DNA of 64,000 bases from an uncultured Prevotella sp. (lineage in GTDB: Bacteria; Bacteroidota; Bacteroidia; Bacteroidales; Bacteroidaceae), in NCBI GenBank assembly GCA_900550035.1, contig URQS01000001.1:65380-129379 (forward strand), in the 5' to 3' direction. Every line of letters starts with the position of its first letter. The first letter of the stretch is position 1. The translations under genes were made by a program, and so were the position numbers. Below the pieces are notes generated by a model, which saw only the letters and a list, made by a program, of their open reading frames with translations, had not been told where the DNA came from and did no database searches. Of this stretch, positions 1 to 9,766 are shown piece by piece.

Positions 1-1593
1 CAAGAGAGCACCGTTGGCAACCATACCCGGGATGAAGTCGTACATCACAACCATGTAGATCATCAGGATGATGAAGGCTACGATGAACGAGATGAAGCCC
101 TGCTGGATTGACTGTGCACCGAGTGTAGGACCTACTACCTCCTCCTGAACGATGTGGGCAGGAGCCGGCATACGGCCAGACTTCAATGTGTTGGCCAAGT
201 CCTTGGTATCTTCGATAGTGAAGTTACCGGTGATTGACGACTGACCGCCAGAGATTTCACCGTTAACACGAGGTGCAGAATATACTGTTCCGTCAAGAAC
301 GATGGCGATAGCCTTGCCTACGTTGGCCTTGGTGAGGGCAGCCCAGCGGCGTGCACCGTCAGAGTTCATCGTCATTGAAACCTCAGGTGTACCTGTAAGG
401 TTGTTGAACTGGTCCTTGGCATCGGTCACAACGTCGCCCTCGATAGGAGCGCGTCCGTTAGATGTAGTAACCTTGATGGCATAGAGCTCATATACGTTCT
501 TAGCCTGGATACCGTCGGCTGGCTTAGCGCCCCAAAGCAGACGAAGGTCAGAAGGGAGCACCTGCTTGGCGATGGCAGAGTAGATGATCTTGTTGACAGC
601 AGCAGTGTCGCGTGCCGAAGCGTAGCCTACGAGGCTCAGCGCACCGTTGCCAGTAGGCTGGAATACAGAGAGGAGCGGGTGCTCCTTCTTGGCCTGTGCA
701 AGCTGTGAAGAAGTCTCCTTAGTGTCAGTAGCCTCGTCAGCGCTCTTCTTGAGCTGGAGCTTGGCACCGGTAGCCTCGGCTGTAGCCTTAACGGCTGCGG
801 CAGTGTCGGCAGCTGTGGTGTCAGCCACTTCTTTCTTGCCCGAGAGGGCTGCAGCCTCGCGCTGGTCGAGCTGCTGGAGATAAGGAACAATCTCCTCAGA
901 GTTGTATGTCTCCCAGAACTCAAGGTTTGCGCTACCCTGGAGAAGCTTACGAACGCGCTCCGGCTCGTTGATACCCGGCATTTCGACCATGATACGGCCC
1001 TGCTGGCCTTCGAGCTTCTGGATGTTAGGCTGAACAACGCCGAACTTGTCGATACGTGTACGTACCACGAGGAACGAGTTGTCGATGGCTGCCTGAACCT
1101 CATCGCGCAGCACCTTTTCTACCTGCTTGTCAGAAGAGTTGGGCGATACCTTGCCCTGGAGCTGCTGTGTAGCGAAGACCTCAGAGAGGTGATGTCCCGG
1201 AGCGTTCTTCTTGTAAGCGTTGATGAAGAGAGTGATGAAATCGCTCTGCGACACCTCGTGCTCGGCACGTGCTTCCTTCATCGACTTGGTGAAGGCAGCG
1301 TCTGTCTTGTGGTCGGCGAGGTTCTCAACTACGTCGGGAACGCTCACTTCGAGGATAACGTTCATACCGCCCTTAAGGTCAAGACCGAGTCCGATCTGTG
1401 TCTCAAGGCACTTCTGGTATGAATAAAGCCCGAGGAACTTCACAGAGTCCTTGTAGTCCTGCTGTGCTATCGGGTCCTTTATCTTCGCAGCCTGGCTGTC
1501 ATAGTACTTAGTGGCAGCCGAGAACGAGAGATAAAAGATACTTGCAAGCGTCAGAAGGACGGCTGTTACAATTACAATACCTTTGTTCTGCAT
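1..1593 (-). CDS. secDF: Protein translocase SecDF, N-terminal (SecD) part, partial
   Basis: Proton-driven Sec accessory protein of the inner membrane that helps pull exported proteins out of the SecYEG channel. The frame is open from an ATG at 1591-1593 to the left edge, so 531 codons are visible and the gene continues outside. An N-terminal membrane segment (about residues 4-25) is followed near residue 65 by the SecD motif LGLDLKGGMNVILEV. The P1 periplasmic domain comes next, and near the edge the SecD signatures SGGQSSITGNFT and GRMPAPAHIVQEEVVGPTLG precede a membrane helix ending in PGMVANGALL. The SecF half expected in a Bacteroidetes SecDF fusion would lie to the left and is not seen. 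A Bacteroides-type promoter sits about 70 bp upstream. Identity is confident; the fusion with SecF is inferred from the family. Confidence 0.95.
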   Translation of the reverse strand, partial: MQNKGIVIVTAVLLTLASIFYLSFSAATKYYDSQAAKIKDPIAQQDYKDSVKFLGLYSYQKCLETQIGLGLDLKGGMNVILEVSVPDVVENLADHKTDAAFTKSMKEARAEHEVSQSDFITLFINAYKKNAPGHHLSEVFATQQLQGKVSPNSSDKQVEKVLRDEVQAAIDNSFLVVRTRIDKFGVVQPNIQKLEGQQGRIMVEMPGINEPERVRKLLQGSANLEFWETYNSEEIVPYLQQLDQREAAALSGKKEVADTTAADTAAAVKATAEATGAKLQLKKSADEATDTKETSSQLAQAKKEHPLLSVFQPTGNGALSLVGYASARDTAAVNKIIYSAIAKQVLPSDLRLLWGAKPADGIQAKNVYELYAIKVTTSNGRAPIEGDVVTDAKDQFNNLTGTPEVSMTMNSDGARRWAALTKANVGKAIAIVLDGTVYSAPRVNGEISGGQSSITGNFTIEDTKDLANTLKSGRMPAPAHIVQEEVVGPTLGAQSIQQGFISFIVAFIILMIYMVVMYDFIPGMVANGALL

Positions 1594-1665
1594 TTTTGTT
1601 TTTTATTTTTTGTTATTATTGTTTTTCTTCGTTAATATTGTTTTCTATTAAGCATAGATAGCGTG

Positions 1666-1697
1666 CAAAGTTACTGATTTTCTTTCGTTTTGCGAAA
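1666..1697 (-). promoter_or_regulatory. Promoter for secDF
   Basis: On the minus strand TTTC, then 20 bp, then TAACTTTG. This matches the Bacteroides consensus TTTG-N19/21-TAnnTTTG with one mismatch in the -33 box. It lies about 70 bp before the secDF ATG. Confidence 0.6.
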
Positions 1698-1835
1698 TTT
1701 ATAGCTTTATTTATTTAGTTTAAGGCACAATATTAGGCAGTTGGCATAGGTCGGGACTGCTTGCTCAGGCTATGAAGACGAGCTGAATGAAGCCTGATTA
1801 GTAGGTTTGGGGCAGAGCGGGTTGCTCGCTCAGGA

Positions 1836-2071
1836 GGGTGTCAAAACCCAAATAAAGCGGGCTGAAAGCCCAATTTCCTCCATAGCCCAGGGCAACGCCC
1901 TGGGTGAAAAGGTTTGTTGAGTCTGTCGCCCTGTAAGGGCAACTCTATTGAGCCACAGATAGTTGCCCTTACAGGGCGCATTGTTTATTGAATACCATAT
2001 ACCCAGGGCGTTGCCCTGGGCTATGAACTTCTGCCCTTTCAGGGCGTGCTGTTTAGGCTTTTGACACACTC
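1836..2071. repeat. 236-bp nested palindromic intergenic element
   Basis: The ends are GGGTGTCAAAA (1836-1846) and TTTTGACACACTC (2059-2071), so the outer motif matches the ends of the 171-bp elements elsewhere in the window. Inside are CCCAGGGCAACGCCCTGGG (1886-1904) and its near copy at 2002-2020, plus a perfect 18-bp inverted pair CGCCCTGTAAGGGCAACT (1927-1944 and 1961-1978). The whole segment is symmetric about position 1953 and could form a large cruciform or RNA hairpin. A 79-codon open frame runs through it on the minus strand, but it is made of the repeats themselves (AQGNALG-type peptide) and is judged non-coding. It lies downstream of the EEP gene. Confidence 0.75.
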
Positions 2072-2091
2072 TCTCTTCCTACAATATCGTG

Positions 2092-2184
2092 CTCTCAACT
2101 CTCAATTTTCAACTCTCAACTCTCAATTTTCAATTTTCAATTCTCAACTCTCAATTTTCAACTCTCAACTCTCAACCTTCAACA
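2092..2184. repeat. 7-bp unit repeat (CAACTCT / CAATTTT)
   Basis: About 13 imperfect heptamers of the form CAACTCT or CAATTTT in tandem, ending shortly before the stop codon of the EEP gene at 2213. Similar heptamer tracts occur at 15.6, 17.8, 18.4, 28.8, 32.1 and 42.0 kb. No coding potential. Confidence 0.7.
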
Positions 2185-2212
2185 AATCTCACCACAACAC
2201 CATATCACCACC

Positions 2213-3283
2213 TCACCCCTTTTTCAGCCAACAGATGATGGGATAATGGTCGGATGCCTTGATGGAGTTGTCCACATGGCAGCGGTAGGGAGTCCAGTGG
2301 TCGGAGCACATTATGTTGTCGATGCGCACATAGAAGGCGTTGTAGTGATAGCTAATGCCCGGTCCGTTGGCTGAGGCAACGTAGCAGTCGTTGAGCACCG
2401 AAGCCAGTCGGCGGCGCACGTATGATATGGGCGAATCGTTGAAGTCGCCTACGAGTATGATGCTCTGTCCCTTATGGCGCTCCACGTATTCTGCCACGGC
2501 ATCGGCTTGGGGTGCGCGTATGGCTGAAGCCTCGCCCAGCTTGTGCCACAGACGGCGCGACTCTTGTTCGGCTTCGCGATTGCGTATGTCGCCCTTTATC
2601 ATGGCATGAAACTTCGAACGGTCGTCGAGCGACAGTCCGGTAGTCTCAAAATGGTTCACCACGACTATCGTTGTGTCGCCCTTGGCGGTAACGACACGGA
2701 AGGCAGCCGAGTTGTTGCCCTTAGACTTGTATGCTATCTTCTCCTTGCCAACGATAGGAAAGCGGCTGTAGATGCATATCTCGTCGCCGCCCTCGGGAGA
2801 ATCGGCAGAGTCGTGATGCGGATAGAATGCCGAGAGCGTGGAGTCGGCTATCTCGCGCTTTCTGCCCGTCGACCCGAACTCCTGCATGCAGAGTATGTCG
2901 GGATTTTGGCGCTTTATATAAGTGAGTATTTCGGAAGGCTCGTCGGTATCGTCCCACGTACTGAAGTAGAACACGTTGTACGACATCACCTTTATGCTGC
3001 CTTCGGGGGTGGCAGGATTGCGGTTGAACGGCGTATATATGCGTATGGGCTGAAATCCGAGCAGCAGTCCAGCCACGGGAATAAGCGCCCACTTCGCCCT
3101 GAACATCAGCCAGAAGGCGAGAAACGCCATGTTGGCAACGAGCAAGACGGGGAAAAGCAGTCCTAAGTTGGCTATGAGGGGGTGGGTGGTGGGGTTGACG
3201 CGGTCGCTGTAGCCGATGAGCAGCATCACCATGATGGTGGCGATGTTGGCTCCTGCTAATATCCTGAATGTGAAGTCTTTCAT
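2213..3283 (-). CDS. Endonuclease/exonuclease/phosphatase family membrane protein
   Basis: Predicted metal-dependent phosphoesterase of the EEP (DNase I-like) fold, 356 residues from an ATG at 3283. A longer frame begins with a TTG at 3328 and is less likely. The first ~80 residues hold membrane segments (RILAGANIATIMVMLLIGY and a second pair around NLGLLFPVLLVANMAFLAFW). The EEP domain starts near residue 95 with VMSYNVFYF, then DILCMQEFGS (catalytic Glu), ILVGDFNDSP (Asp-Asn) and KASDHYPIICWL (Asp-His) at the C-terminus. It follows the rhomboid gene by 25 bp on the same strand, so they are probably cotranscribed. The substrate (DNA, phosphoinositide-like or other) cannot be read from sequence. 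Confidence 0.85.
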   Translation of the reverse strand: MKDFTFRILAGANIATIMVMLLIGYSDRVNPTTHPLIANLGLLFPVLLVANMAFLAFWLMFRAKWALIPVAGLLLGFQPIRIYTPFNRNPATPEGSIKVMSYNVFYFSTWDDTDEPSEILTYIKRQNPDILCMQEFGSTGRKREIADSTLSAFYPHHDSADSPEGGDEICIYSRFPIVGKEKIAYKSKGNNSAAFRVVTAKGDTTIVVVNHFETTGLSLDDRSKFHAMIKGDIRNREAEQESRRLWHKLGEASAIRAPQADAVAEYVERHKGQSIILVGDFNDSPISYVRRRLASVLNDCYVASANGPGISYHYNAFYVRIDNIMCSDHWTPYRCHVDNSIKASDHYPIICWLKKG

Positions 3284-3308
3284 TGTTTTTGTGGCTGTCC
3301 TATCTGTT

Positions 3309-4286
3309 TTATTTGCGACTCTTGTCAAACAGCCATTGCTTCTCTTCGTTGGTCAGGCTGTCGTAGCCCGAGCGGCGTATCTTGTCGAGTATGGCATCAG
3401 TGCGCTGCTGCTCCCATCGCTTGCGCTCGTTGTATTCGGCATCGGTCTCAGGGCGCTGTGTGGTGCGTCCGTTGGGCTGGCTGTAGCCCCAGCGTGAGGT
3501 GTCAGGACCCTTGGCGCTGCGGTGGGTGCGTCGCTCCCAGCCCGAGCGCAGCGAGTCGAAGAACTGCTGTCCGCCACGACGGTTGTAGTTGATGTCGGGG
3601 TGGCGGCGCCAGTAGCGTATCAGGAAGAATCCTACAACCATACCGCCCAGGTGAGCCAAGTGAGCCACGCCGTCGCCGGTAGTAGAGAATGCCATGAACA
3701 GCTCTATGGCAGCATAGATGAGTACAAACCACTTTGCCTTGATGGGCACGGGCAGGGGGAAGATGAACAGGCGCTCCTCGGGATAGAGCATTCCGAAGGC
3801 GAGCAGTATGCCGTATATGGCACCCGAAGCGCCCACTGTGGTCCATGCGTTGAGGAACATTGCGTTGGCCTTGACTACGAGCATGGTCTGCGAGAGGGTG
3901 AATCCGGGTATCTGTTCGGCGGCAAGCAGATAGAACTGCACCATCTGTGCCAGCTCCTGAAACAGTCCGGCGCCTATACCGCAGGCTATGTAGTAGAACA
4001 GGAACTTGCGTGCTCCCCACGTGCGCTCAACGATGCAGCCGAACATCCACAGTGCAAACATATTGAAGAATATGTGGCTCCATCCGCCATGTGCGAACAT
4101 GTAGGTGATGAGCTGGTAGGCATGGAAGTCGGGCGCCATGATGAAGTGCAGGCCAAGAATGCTGTTGAGGTCGGCACCTATCATCTGCAAGACATAGGTG
4201 GCGAGAAACACCACTACGTTTATGATGAGCAAGTTGCGTGTTACTGTTGGAATGTTATTCATAATAAATGTGTTCAATTTGTTCAT
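3309..4286 (-). CDS. Rhomboid family intramembrane serine protease
   Basis: Intramembrane protease of 325 residues from an ATG at 4286; the frame could extend two codons to a TTG. The first membrane segment is at about residues 14-36. HGGWSHIFFNMFALWMFG carries the conserved H-x-x-x-N oxyanion region, GASGAIYG holds the nucleophile Ser, and HLAHLGGMVVGFFL holds the catalytic His. So the Ser-His dyad is intact. After the membrane domain there is a charged cytoplasmic tail of about 90 residues rich in Arg, Glu and Gln. It lies directly upstream of the EEP gene. Substrates are unknown. Confidence 0.92.
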   Translation of the reverse strand: MNKLNTFIMNNIPTVTRNLLIINVVVFLATYVLQMIGADLNSILGLHFIMAPDFHAYQLITYMFAHGGWSHIFFNMFALWMFGCIVERTWGARKFLFYYIACGIGAGLFQELAQMVQFYLLAAEQIPGFTLSQTMLVVKANAMFLNAWTTVGASGAIYGILLAFGMLYPEERLFIFPLPVPIKAKWFVLIYAAIELFMAFSTTGDGVAHLAHLGGMVVGFFLIRYWRRHPDINYNRRGGQQFFDSLRSGWERRTHRSAKGPDTSRWGYSQPNGRTTQRPETDAEYNERKRWEQQRTDAILDKIRRSGYDSLTNEEKQWLFDKSRK

Positions 4287-4386
4287 TAACAAGTGGCAAA
4301 ATTACTAAAAATCCCCGTAAACAGGCATAAAAAGGGGTATTGGCGTTGTTTTTTTCAATAAATTATGCACTTTTTTCCCATTTTAG

Positions 4387-4417
4387 TTTGATTTGTGAAA
4401 GGAATAATCTAAATTTG
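4387..4417 (+). promoter_or_regulatory. Promoter for HU gene
   Basis: TTTG (4387-4390), 19 bp, TAAATTTG (4410-4417). Exact match to the Bacteroides -33/-7 consensus. Predicted start of transcription near 4424, leaving a leader of about 80 nt. Confidence 0.75.
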
Positions 4418-4506
4418 CTTTTGGAAAGGTAGCAAATGTATGATTTCCACCCTATTTCCGATTGTTTTCACTTGAATTTTACAAACAATTTAATACATAA
4501 ATAATT

Positions 4507-4779
4507 ATGAATAAGACAGAATTAATTGAGAAGATAGCTGTAGGTGCAGAACTGAACAAGGCTGATGCCAAGAAGGCTCTTGAGGCTACAATTGAGGCAA
4601 TCAAGAACGCTCTCGTTGAGGGTGACAAGATTCAGCTCATCGGCTTCGGTACATTCAGCGTTTCTGAGCGTCCGGCACGCGAGGGCATCAACCCTGCTAC
4701 TAAGGAGAAGATTACTATCGCAGCAAAGAAGGTTGCCAAGTTCAAGGCTGGCGCTGAGCTTGCTGACGCTATCAAGTAA
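4507..4779 (+). CDS. HU family DNA-binding protein
   Basis: Nucleoid-associated dimeric DNA-bending protein of 90 residues, the normal HU length. It starts MNKTELIEKIA, has the core helix region DAKKALEATIEAIKNAL and the HU signature GFGTFSVSERPAREGINPATKE, in which the beta-arm Pro-containing loop contacts DNA. It is monocistronic, with a consensus promoter upstream and a strong terminator 40 bp downstream, which fits a highly expressed housekeeping gene. Confidence 0.95.
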   Translation: MNKTELIEKIAVGAELNKADAKKALEATIEAIKNALVEGDKIQLIGFGTFSVSERPAREGINPATKEKITIAAKKVAKFKAGAELADAIK

Positions 4780-4820
4780 CATAGCAAATAGGTTTAAAAG
4801 AACTATTCTTACGACGTAAA

Positions 4821-4848
4821 ACGGGCTATTAATAGCCCGTTTTTTTTT
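4821..4848 (+). terminator. Intrinsic terminator of HU gene
   Basis: Perfect palindrome ACGGGCTATTAATAGCCCGT (4821-4840) followed by eight T. The convergent rdgB stop codon (4847-4849) overlaps the T run. Confidence 0.9.
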
Positions 4849-5434
4849 ATTCCTCGCATAGATATTCTGCGAGTTTCTCCACAGCGCGTGCACGGTGCGA
4901 AATGCCATTCTTGATGTCCATACCGAGTTGTGCGAACGACTCTGTGTAGCCTTCGGGCACGAAGATAGGGTCGTAGCCGAAGCCTTCGGTGCCTTGTTTC
5001 TCGGTAGATATCGTTCCGCGAACGATGCCTTCGAACAGAGTGTAGTCGGCAACATCGTTCTTGCGGGCAAGGCAGATTACGGTGCGGAACTGCGCACGGC
5101 GGTCGTCGCTGCCGTTGAGGCGGCTGAGCAGTTTCTGCATGTTGGCCTCCGAGTCGTGGTCGGTGCCTTCGGCATAGCGTGCCGAGTGTACGCCCGGTTC
5201 GCCACCGAGAGCCGGCACTTCGAGTCCGGTGTCGTCGGCAAAGCAGTCGTAGCCGTAGTTCTCCACGATGTAGCGTGCCTTCTGTATGGCGTTGCCCTCA
5301 AGCGTATTGGCTGTTTCGGGTATGTCGACGTGGCAGTTGATGTCGCTGAGCGACAACACTTCAAAACGAGAGCCGAGTATGGAGCGTATCTCGTCAAGCT
5401 TGTGCTTGTTGTTGGTGGCAAATACTATTTTCAT
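4847..5434 (-). CDS. rdgB: Non-canonical purine NTP pyrophosphatase, RdgB/HAM1 family
   Basis: Cytosolic house-cleaning enzyme that hydrolyses dITP/ITP/XTP to the monophosphate and so keeps deaminated purines out of DNA and RNA. 195 residues, normal length. Diagnostic segments: [16 protein letters not shown] at the N-terminus, [24 protein letters not shown] with the catalytic Asp, [12 protein letters not shown] and the C-terminal NGISHRARA substrate loop. Its start overlaps the end of the YitT gene by 41 bp on the same strand, suggesting translational coupling. Confidence 0.95.
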   Translation of the reverse strand: MKIVFATNNKHKLDEIRSILGSRFEVLSLSDINCHVDIPETANTLEGNAIQKARYIVENYGYDCFADDTGLEVPALGGEPGVHSARYAEGTDHDSEANMQKLLSRLNGSDDRRAQFRTVICLARKNDVADYTLFEGIVRGTISTEKQGTEGFGYDPIFVPEGYTESFAQLGMDIKNGISHRARAVEKLAEYLCEE

Positions 5435-6380
5435 TTTCTTCTATATTATGCTTTTCCATTTCCTTCTTCACCTTCACCTTTATCTGGTCGAATCCCTCGC
5501 CATATACGCCGATAACGCTACTCTGGCTGACGAAGGCGCGTGGGTCGATCATCTTTATCAGTCGGAAGATGAGCACTGACTCGCGCTTCTTGGCAAGCAG
5601 ACATATCACCTTCATTTCCTTGCCCGTATACCATCCGTGTCCGTCGAGAATGGTGAGGGTGTGGTCGGTCTTCTTGGTGATGGCTTCGGCTATCTTCTTG
5701 TATTCCTTCGAGAATATCATGAACTGCACCGACTGGCGCTGCACGTTCATCACATAATCGAGCATGGTACATTCGATGACCATCGTACACAGACCGAATA
5801 CTACCATCTGGCAGCGCTGCGGGAACAGACCGAACGAGTCGATGGCGAGACAGCTGCCGATGATTACAAGGTCGACCATGATGAGTCCTTTGCCGAGCGA
5901 AACGTTGTAGTACTTATTGACAACAGCTGCAATGATGTCGGTTCCGCCCGTACTGCCGTTGTTCAGAAACACTACAGCCAGCGCCGTTCCGGTGAGCATA
6001 CATCCGATAATGAGCGACATGAAGTCGTTGCCCTCGCCCATAAGCTTGTAGAAGGTGCCGTCGGGCTGCTCCACAATCTTCTGTGCAAGGTCGAGCATTA
6101 CGGTCAGTGCAATGGTGGCATATATGGTCTTGGCAAGAAATTTCAGTCCAAGTTCCTTCAGCGCCGCTATGATAAGTATGGCATTGATGATGAAGAATGT
6201 CCACTGAACGGGAAACTTTGTGGCATAGAAGATAATGGCTCCTATACCTGCAATACCTCCAGTTACAATTTCGTATGGCAATAGAAAAACGGTAAATCCG
6301 AAGGTATACAACATAAGTCCGAGAGTGATATTGAAATAATCCTTCGTTTCTTGCCAGATAATTTTACGGTCGATTGTCAT
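5394..6380 (-). CDS. YitT family membrane protein
   Basis: 328-residue inner-membrane protein of the YitT family (membrane domain DUF161 plus C-terminal DUF2179). About five to six hydrophobic segments span residues 15-200, with the glycine-rich family motif [12 protein letters not shown] near residue 40 and [15 protein letters not shown] near residue 140. The C-terminal soluble part ([23 protein letters not shown]) matches DUF2179. The transported substrate, if any, is unknown. The last 13 codons overlap rdgB. A 171-bp repeat element lies upstream. Confidence 0.88.
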   Translation of the reverse strand: MTIDRKIIWQETKDYFNITLGLMLYTFGFTVFLLPYEIVTGGIAGIGAIIFYATKFPVQWTFFIINAILIIAALKELGLKFLAKTIYATIALTVMLDLAQKIVEQPDGTFYKLMGEGNDFMSLIIGCMLTGTALAVVFLNNGSTGGTDIIAAVVNKYYNVSLGKGLIMVDLVIIGSCLAIDSFGLFPQRCQMVVFGLCTMVIECTMLDYVMNVQRQSVQFMIFSKEYKKIAEAITKKTDHTLTILDGHGWYTGKEMKVICLLAKKRESVLIFRLIKMIDPRAFVSQSSVIGVYGEGFDQIKVKVKKEMEKHNIEENENSICHQQQAQA

Positions 6381-6439
6381 AGGATTTTATAGTTAAAGCG
6401 TAATTTTCATTTGATTCTAAACGAAAGTAGTTAAGTAGA

Positions 6440-6610
6440 GGGTGTGTCAAAATAGGAGTTAGAGGAAGTTAAGAAGAAGTTAATCCATCTACGATGGATG
6501 GAAGTTAACAGACAAATGCTTTATTTTCAGCAATTTATACATATGTCCGCTAACTTCTGTTAACTTCGAGCGAAGCACAAACTTCTTTTAACTTCTATTT
6601 TGACACACCC
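6440..6610. mobile_element. 171-bp MITE-like element, copy 1
   Basis: Begins GGGTGTGTCAAAATAG and ends with its complement CTATTTTGACACACCC, giving an imperfect terminal inverted repeat of about 31 bp built on GAAGTTA units. Inside are a small hairpin ATCCATC-TAC-GATGGAT and a perfect 12-bp inverted pair GAAGTTAACAGA / TCTGTTAACTTC. There is no ORF. Three other copies of exactly the same length lie at 13815, 47091 (inverted) and 59798. It sits between yitT and leuS. The outer flanks here are also complementary (AGTAGTTAA left, TTAACTACT right), so no target-site duplication is evident. Confidence 0.75.
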
Positions 6611-6685
6611 GCCTCCTTTAACTACTGATACTGAATTCACTGAACTTACGAAAGTTCAGTAAGTTATATAGAATGTCGCCGCGTA

Positions 6686-9544
6686 TTACTTAACAACGAC
6701 ATTCACAATCTTCTTAGGCACAACGATCACCTTTACTACTGTCTTGCCATCGAGATACTTCTGGCTCTGCTCGTCGGCGAGCACTGCCTGCTGTATTGCA
6801 TCGTTGGTGGCGTCGGCTGGGAACTTCTTCTGGAAGCGTGCCTTGCCGTTGAACGAGATGGTGAGCTGTACCTCGCTCTCAACGAGATACTTAGGCTCGA
6901 ACTTAGGCCACTGGGCGTCGCATACGGTTGTTTCGTTGCCCAATACGTGCCAGAGCTCCTCGGCGATGTGCGGAGCAAACGGTGCGATGAGCACAACGAG
7001 CTGCTCGAGCACCTGCTTGTTGCGGCACTTCTGCTGTGCAAGCTCGCTCACGGCTATCATGAATGCCGAGATTGAGGTGTTGTACGAGAAGTTTTCGATG
7101 TCTTCGGTCACCTTCTTGATGAGCTTGTGCAGGGTCTTCATGCTGTCGGCTGATGCCTCGGCGTCGGCTGAAGGCAGGAAGTTGTCGGTGCGGTTCTCGT
7201 AGTAGAGGTTCCAGAACTTCTTGAGGAAGCGGAAGCATCCGTCGATGCCGTTGGTGTCCCAAGGCTTGCTGGCTTCTACCGGACCGAGGAACATCTCGTA
7301 CAGACGCAATGTGTCGGCTCCGTACTTCTCTACTATCATGTCGGGATTGACTACGTTGAACATCGACTTCGACATCTTCTCAACAGCCCATCCGCAGATG
7401 TACTTGCCGTCTTCGAGTATGAACTCGGCATCGGCATACTCCGGACGCCATGCCTTGAAGGCATCGATGTCGAGCACGTCGGCCGATACGATGTTCACGT
7501 CGACGTGTATCGGGGTCACGTCGTAATCCTTCTTCAGTCCGGCGCTCACGAAGACGGGAGCCTTAGAGTGGTCGTCGGAGTTGATGCGATATACGAAGTT
7601 GCTTCGTCCCTGAATCATTCCCTGGTTGACAAGCTTCTGGAACGGCTCTTCCTTGCAGCTCACGCCGAGGTCGAAGAGGAACTTGTTCCAGAAACGTGAG
7701 TAGATGAGGTGGCCCGTAGCGTGCTCGCATCCGCCTACATAGAGGTCGACGTTCTGCCAGTACTCGTCGGCTTCCTTGCTTACGAGGCACTTGTCGTCGT
7801 GTGGGTCCATATAACGCAGATAGTAGGCAGACGATCCGGCGAAGCCCGGCATGGTGTTGAGTTCGAGCGGGAACACGGTCTTGTTGTCTACCAGAGCCTT
7901 GTCCACTACCTGCTTCTTCTCTACGTCCCATGCCCACATCTTGGCGCGGCCCAATGGCGGTTCGCCAGTCTCAGTCGGCTTATAGGTCTCGATTTCGGGC
8001 AGTTCGAGCGGCAGACACTCCTCGGGAACCATCTGTGGCATTCCGTCCTTGTAGTATACGGGGAACGGTTCGCCCCAATAACGCTGGCGTGAGAAGATGG
8101 CGTCGCGCAGACGATAGTTGACCTTTACGCGGCCCAATCCCTTCTCGGTGACAAACTTCTTGGTGGCAGCGATGGCCTCCTTGACGCTCAGTCCGTTGAG
8201 TGAGAAGCCGTCGAGGGTCTGCTTGCCTGCAACGGGCGAGTTCTGAACGGTGCCTTCTTTGGCATCGAAGCTTTCCTCACTGACATCGGCACCCTCGATG
8301 AGGGGGATGATAGGCAGATTGAAGTGCTTGGCAAAGGCGTAGTCGCGTGAGTCGTGAGCCGGAACAGCCATGATGGCACCTGTGCCGTATCCTGCAAGAA
8401 CGTACTCTGAAATCCAGATAGGAATATTCTCTCCGGTGAACGGATTGACGGCGTACGAGCCTGAGAACACGCCCGTTACGGAGTGGTTTGCCATACGGTC
8501 GAGCTCGGTACGCTTCTTAACGTAGGCGAGATATTCATCGACTGCAGCTTTCTGCTCGGCTGTGGTGAGCTTCTCAACAAGCTCGCTCTCAGGAGCCAAT
8601 ACCATGAATGTTACGCCGAAAATGGTGTCGGCACGTGTGGTGAAGATGGTGAAGTCGAAGTCCTGACCTGCCACCTTAAACTGCATCTCGGTACCTTCCG
8701 AACGGCCTATCCAGTTCTTCTGTGTCTCCTTGATAGAGTCGCTCCACTGTATTGTTTCCAGTCCGTCGAGCAAACGCTGTGAATATGCGCTGGTGCGCAG
8801 ACACCACTGCTGCATCTTCTTCTGCACTACGGGATAGCCGCCACGCTCGCTCACACCGTTCACTACCTCGTCGTTGGCAAGCACAGTGCCGAGTCCCGGA
8901 CACCAGTTTACCATTGTCTCGCCCAGGTAGGCGATGCGGTAGTTCATAAGGGTCTTCTGCTTCTCGACGTCGCTCATAGCTCGCCACTCCTCGGCTGTAA
9001 ACTCGAGATGCTCGCTCTCGGCTACGTTCAGTCCCTCGGTGCCCTTCTCCTCAAAGCGTGCAACGAGCTTCTCGATGGGCTGAGCCTTCTGGCATGAGTT
9101 GCAGAAGAACGACTGGAACATCTTCTGGAATGCCCACTGGGTCCAGTGATAGTACTTAGGGTCGCATGTGCGAACCTCGCGGTCCCAATCGAAAGAGAAA
9201 CCGATGTTGTCCAACTGCTGGCGATAGCGTGCAATGTTGGCAACGGTTGTAACCTCAGGGTGCTGACCGGTCTGAATGGCATACTGCTCGGCAGGCAGTC
9301 CGTAGGCATCGTAGCCCATAGGATTGAGCACGTTGTAGCCCTCAAGGCGCTTGAAGCGTGCGTAGATGTCCGATGCGATGTATCCGAGCGGGTGGCCTAC
9401 GTGCAGACCGGCTCCCGACGGATAGGGGAACATGTTGAGTACATAGAACTTCTGCTTGTTAGGGTCCTCAGTGGTGTGATAGGTCTTGTCTGCCACCCAC
9501 TGGGCTTGCCATTTCTTCTCGATTTCTCTGAAATTGTATTCCAT
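6686..9544 (-). CDS. leuS: Leucine--tRNA ligase
   Basis: Class I aminoacyl-tRNA synthetase charging tRNA-Leu in the cytosol. 952 residues, typical of the Bacteroidetes enzyme. The HIGH motif is [14 protein letters not shown] near residue 45. The editing (CP1) domain contains [19 protein letters not shown] near residue 390, with the conserved Thr and Asp expected for an editing-competent enzyme. KMSKS appears as [15 protein letters not shown] near residue 715. The C-terminal anticodon-binding region follows. A -7-like TAACTTTG lies about 40 bp upstream (9580-9587) without a clear -33 box. Confidence 0.97.
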   Translation of the reverse strand: MEYNFREIEKKWQAQWVADKTYHTTEDPNKQKFYVLNMFPYPSGAGLHVGHPLGYIASDIYARFKRLEGYNVLNPMGYDAYGLPAEQYAIQTGQHPEVTTVANIARYRQQLDNIGFSFDWDREVRTCDPKYYHWTQWAFQKMFQSFFCNSCQKAQPIEKLVARFEEKGTEGLNVAESEHLEFTAEEWRAMSDVEKQKTLMNYRIAYLGETMVNWCPGLGTVLANDEVVNGVSERGGYPVVQKKMQQWCLRTSAYSQRLLDGLETIQWSDSIKETQKNWIGRSEGTEMQFKVAGQDFDFTIFTTRADTIFGVTFMVLAPESELVEKLTTAEQKAAVDEYLAYVKKRTELDRMANHSVTGVFSGSYAVNPFTGENIPIWISEYVLAGYGTGAIMAVPAHDSRDYAFAKHFNLPIIPLIEGADVSEESFDAKEGTVQNSPVAGKQTLDGFSLNGLSVKEAIAATKKFVTEKGLGRVKVNYRLRDAIFSRQRYWGEPFPVYYKDGMPQMVPEECLPLELPEIETYKPTETGEPPLGRAKMWAWDVEKKQVVDKALVDNKTVFPLELNTMPGFAGSSAYYLRYMDPHDDKCLVSKEADEYWQNVDLYVGGCEHATGHLIYSRFWNKFLFDLGVSCKEEPFQKLVNQGMIQGRSNFVYRINSDDHSKAPVFVSAGLKKDYDVTPIHVDVNIVSADVLDIDAFKAWRPEYADAEFILEDGKYICGWAVEKMSKSMFNVVNPDMIVEKYGADTLRLYEMFLGPVEASKPWDTNGIDGCFRFLKKFWNLYYENRTDNFLPSADAEASADSMKTLHKLIKKVTEDIENFSYNTSISAFMIAVSELAQQKCRNKQVLEQLVVLIAPFAPHIAEELWHVLGNETTVCDAQWPKFEPKYLVESEVQLTISFNGKARFQKKFPADATNDAIQQAVLADEQSQKYLDGKTVVKVIVVPKKIVNVVVK

Positions 9545-9643
9545 TATATCTGTTTTTGCTATTTATTTTCAGTTTTATGCAAAGTTACGACTTTTAGCTT
9601 ATAATAAATATAATTATGTGGAAAAAATGTGTTGTATTAAAAA

Positions 9644-9683
9644 ACAAAAAAAGCCTTGCTCCGATTAAGAAGCAAGGCTTTTT
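9644..9683 (-). terminator. Intrinsic terminator of tRNA-Gln
   Basis: On the minus strand AAGCCTTGCT, a 10-nt loop, AGCAAGGCTT, then a T-rich run (TTTTTGTTTTTT). It starts four bases after the tRNA 3' end. Confidence 0.85.
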
Positions 9684-9686
9684 CTG

Positions 9687-9757
9687 TTGTCCCAGGCGGA
9701 TTCGAACCACCACAAACAGAACCAAAAACTGTTGTGCTACCATTACACCATAGGACA
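9687..9757 (-). tRNA. tRNA-Gln (anticodon TTG)
   Basis: Reading the minus strand: acceptor stem TGTCCTA/TGGGACA, D arm GTG...CAC with GGTAG, anticodon stem ACAGT/TCTGT around loop TTTTGGT, and T arm GGTGG-TTCGAAT-CCGCC. The anticodon at positions 34-36 is TTG, which reads CAA. CCA is not encoded. A consensus promoter lies directly upstream and a terminator directly downstream, so this is a single-gene transcript. Confidence 0.95.
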
Positions 9758-9766
9758 ATGTGGCTG

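Noticed and set aside
1830..2069. 79-codon minus-strand frame with AQGNALG peptide
   Set aside because: Made entirely of palindromic repeat DNA; the peptide repeats follow the DNA symmetry.
9545..9643. T-box or other leader control before leuS and tyrS
   Set aside because: No T-box sequence or specifier-loop structure could be seen, and T-boxes are not expected in Bacteroidetes.
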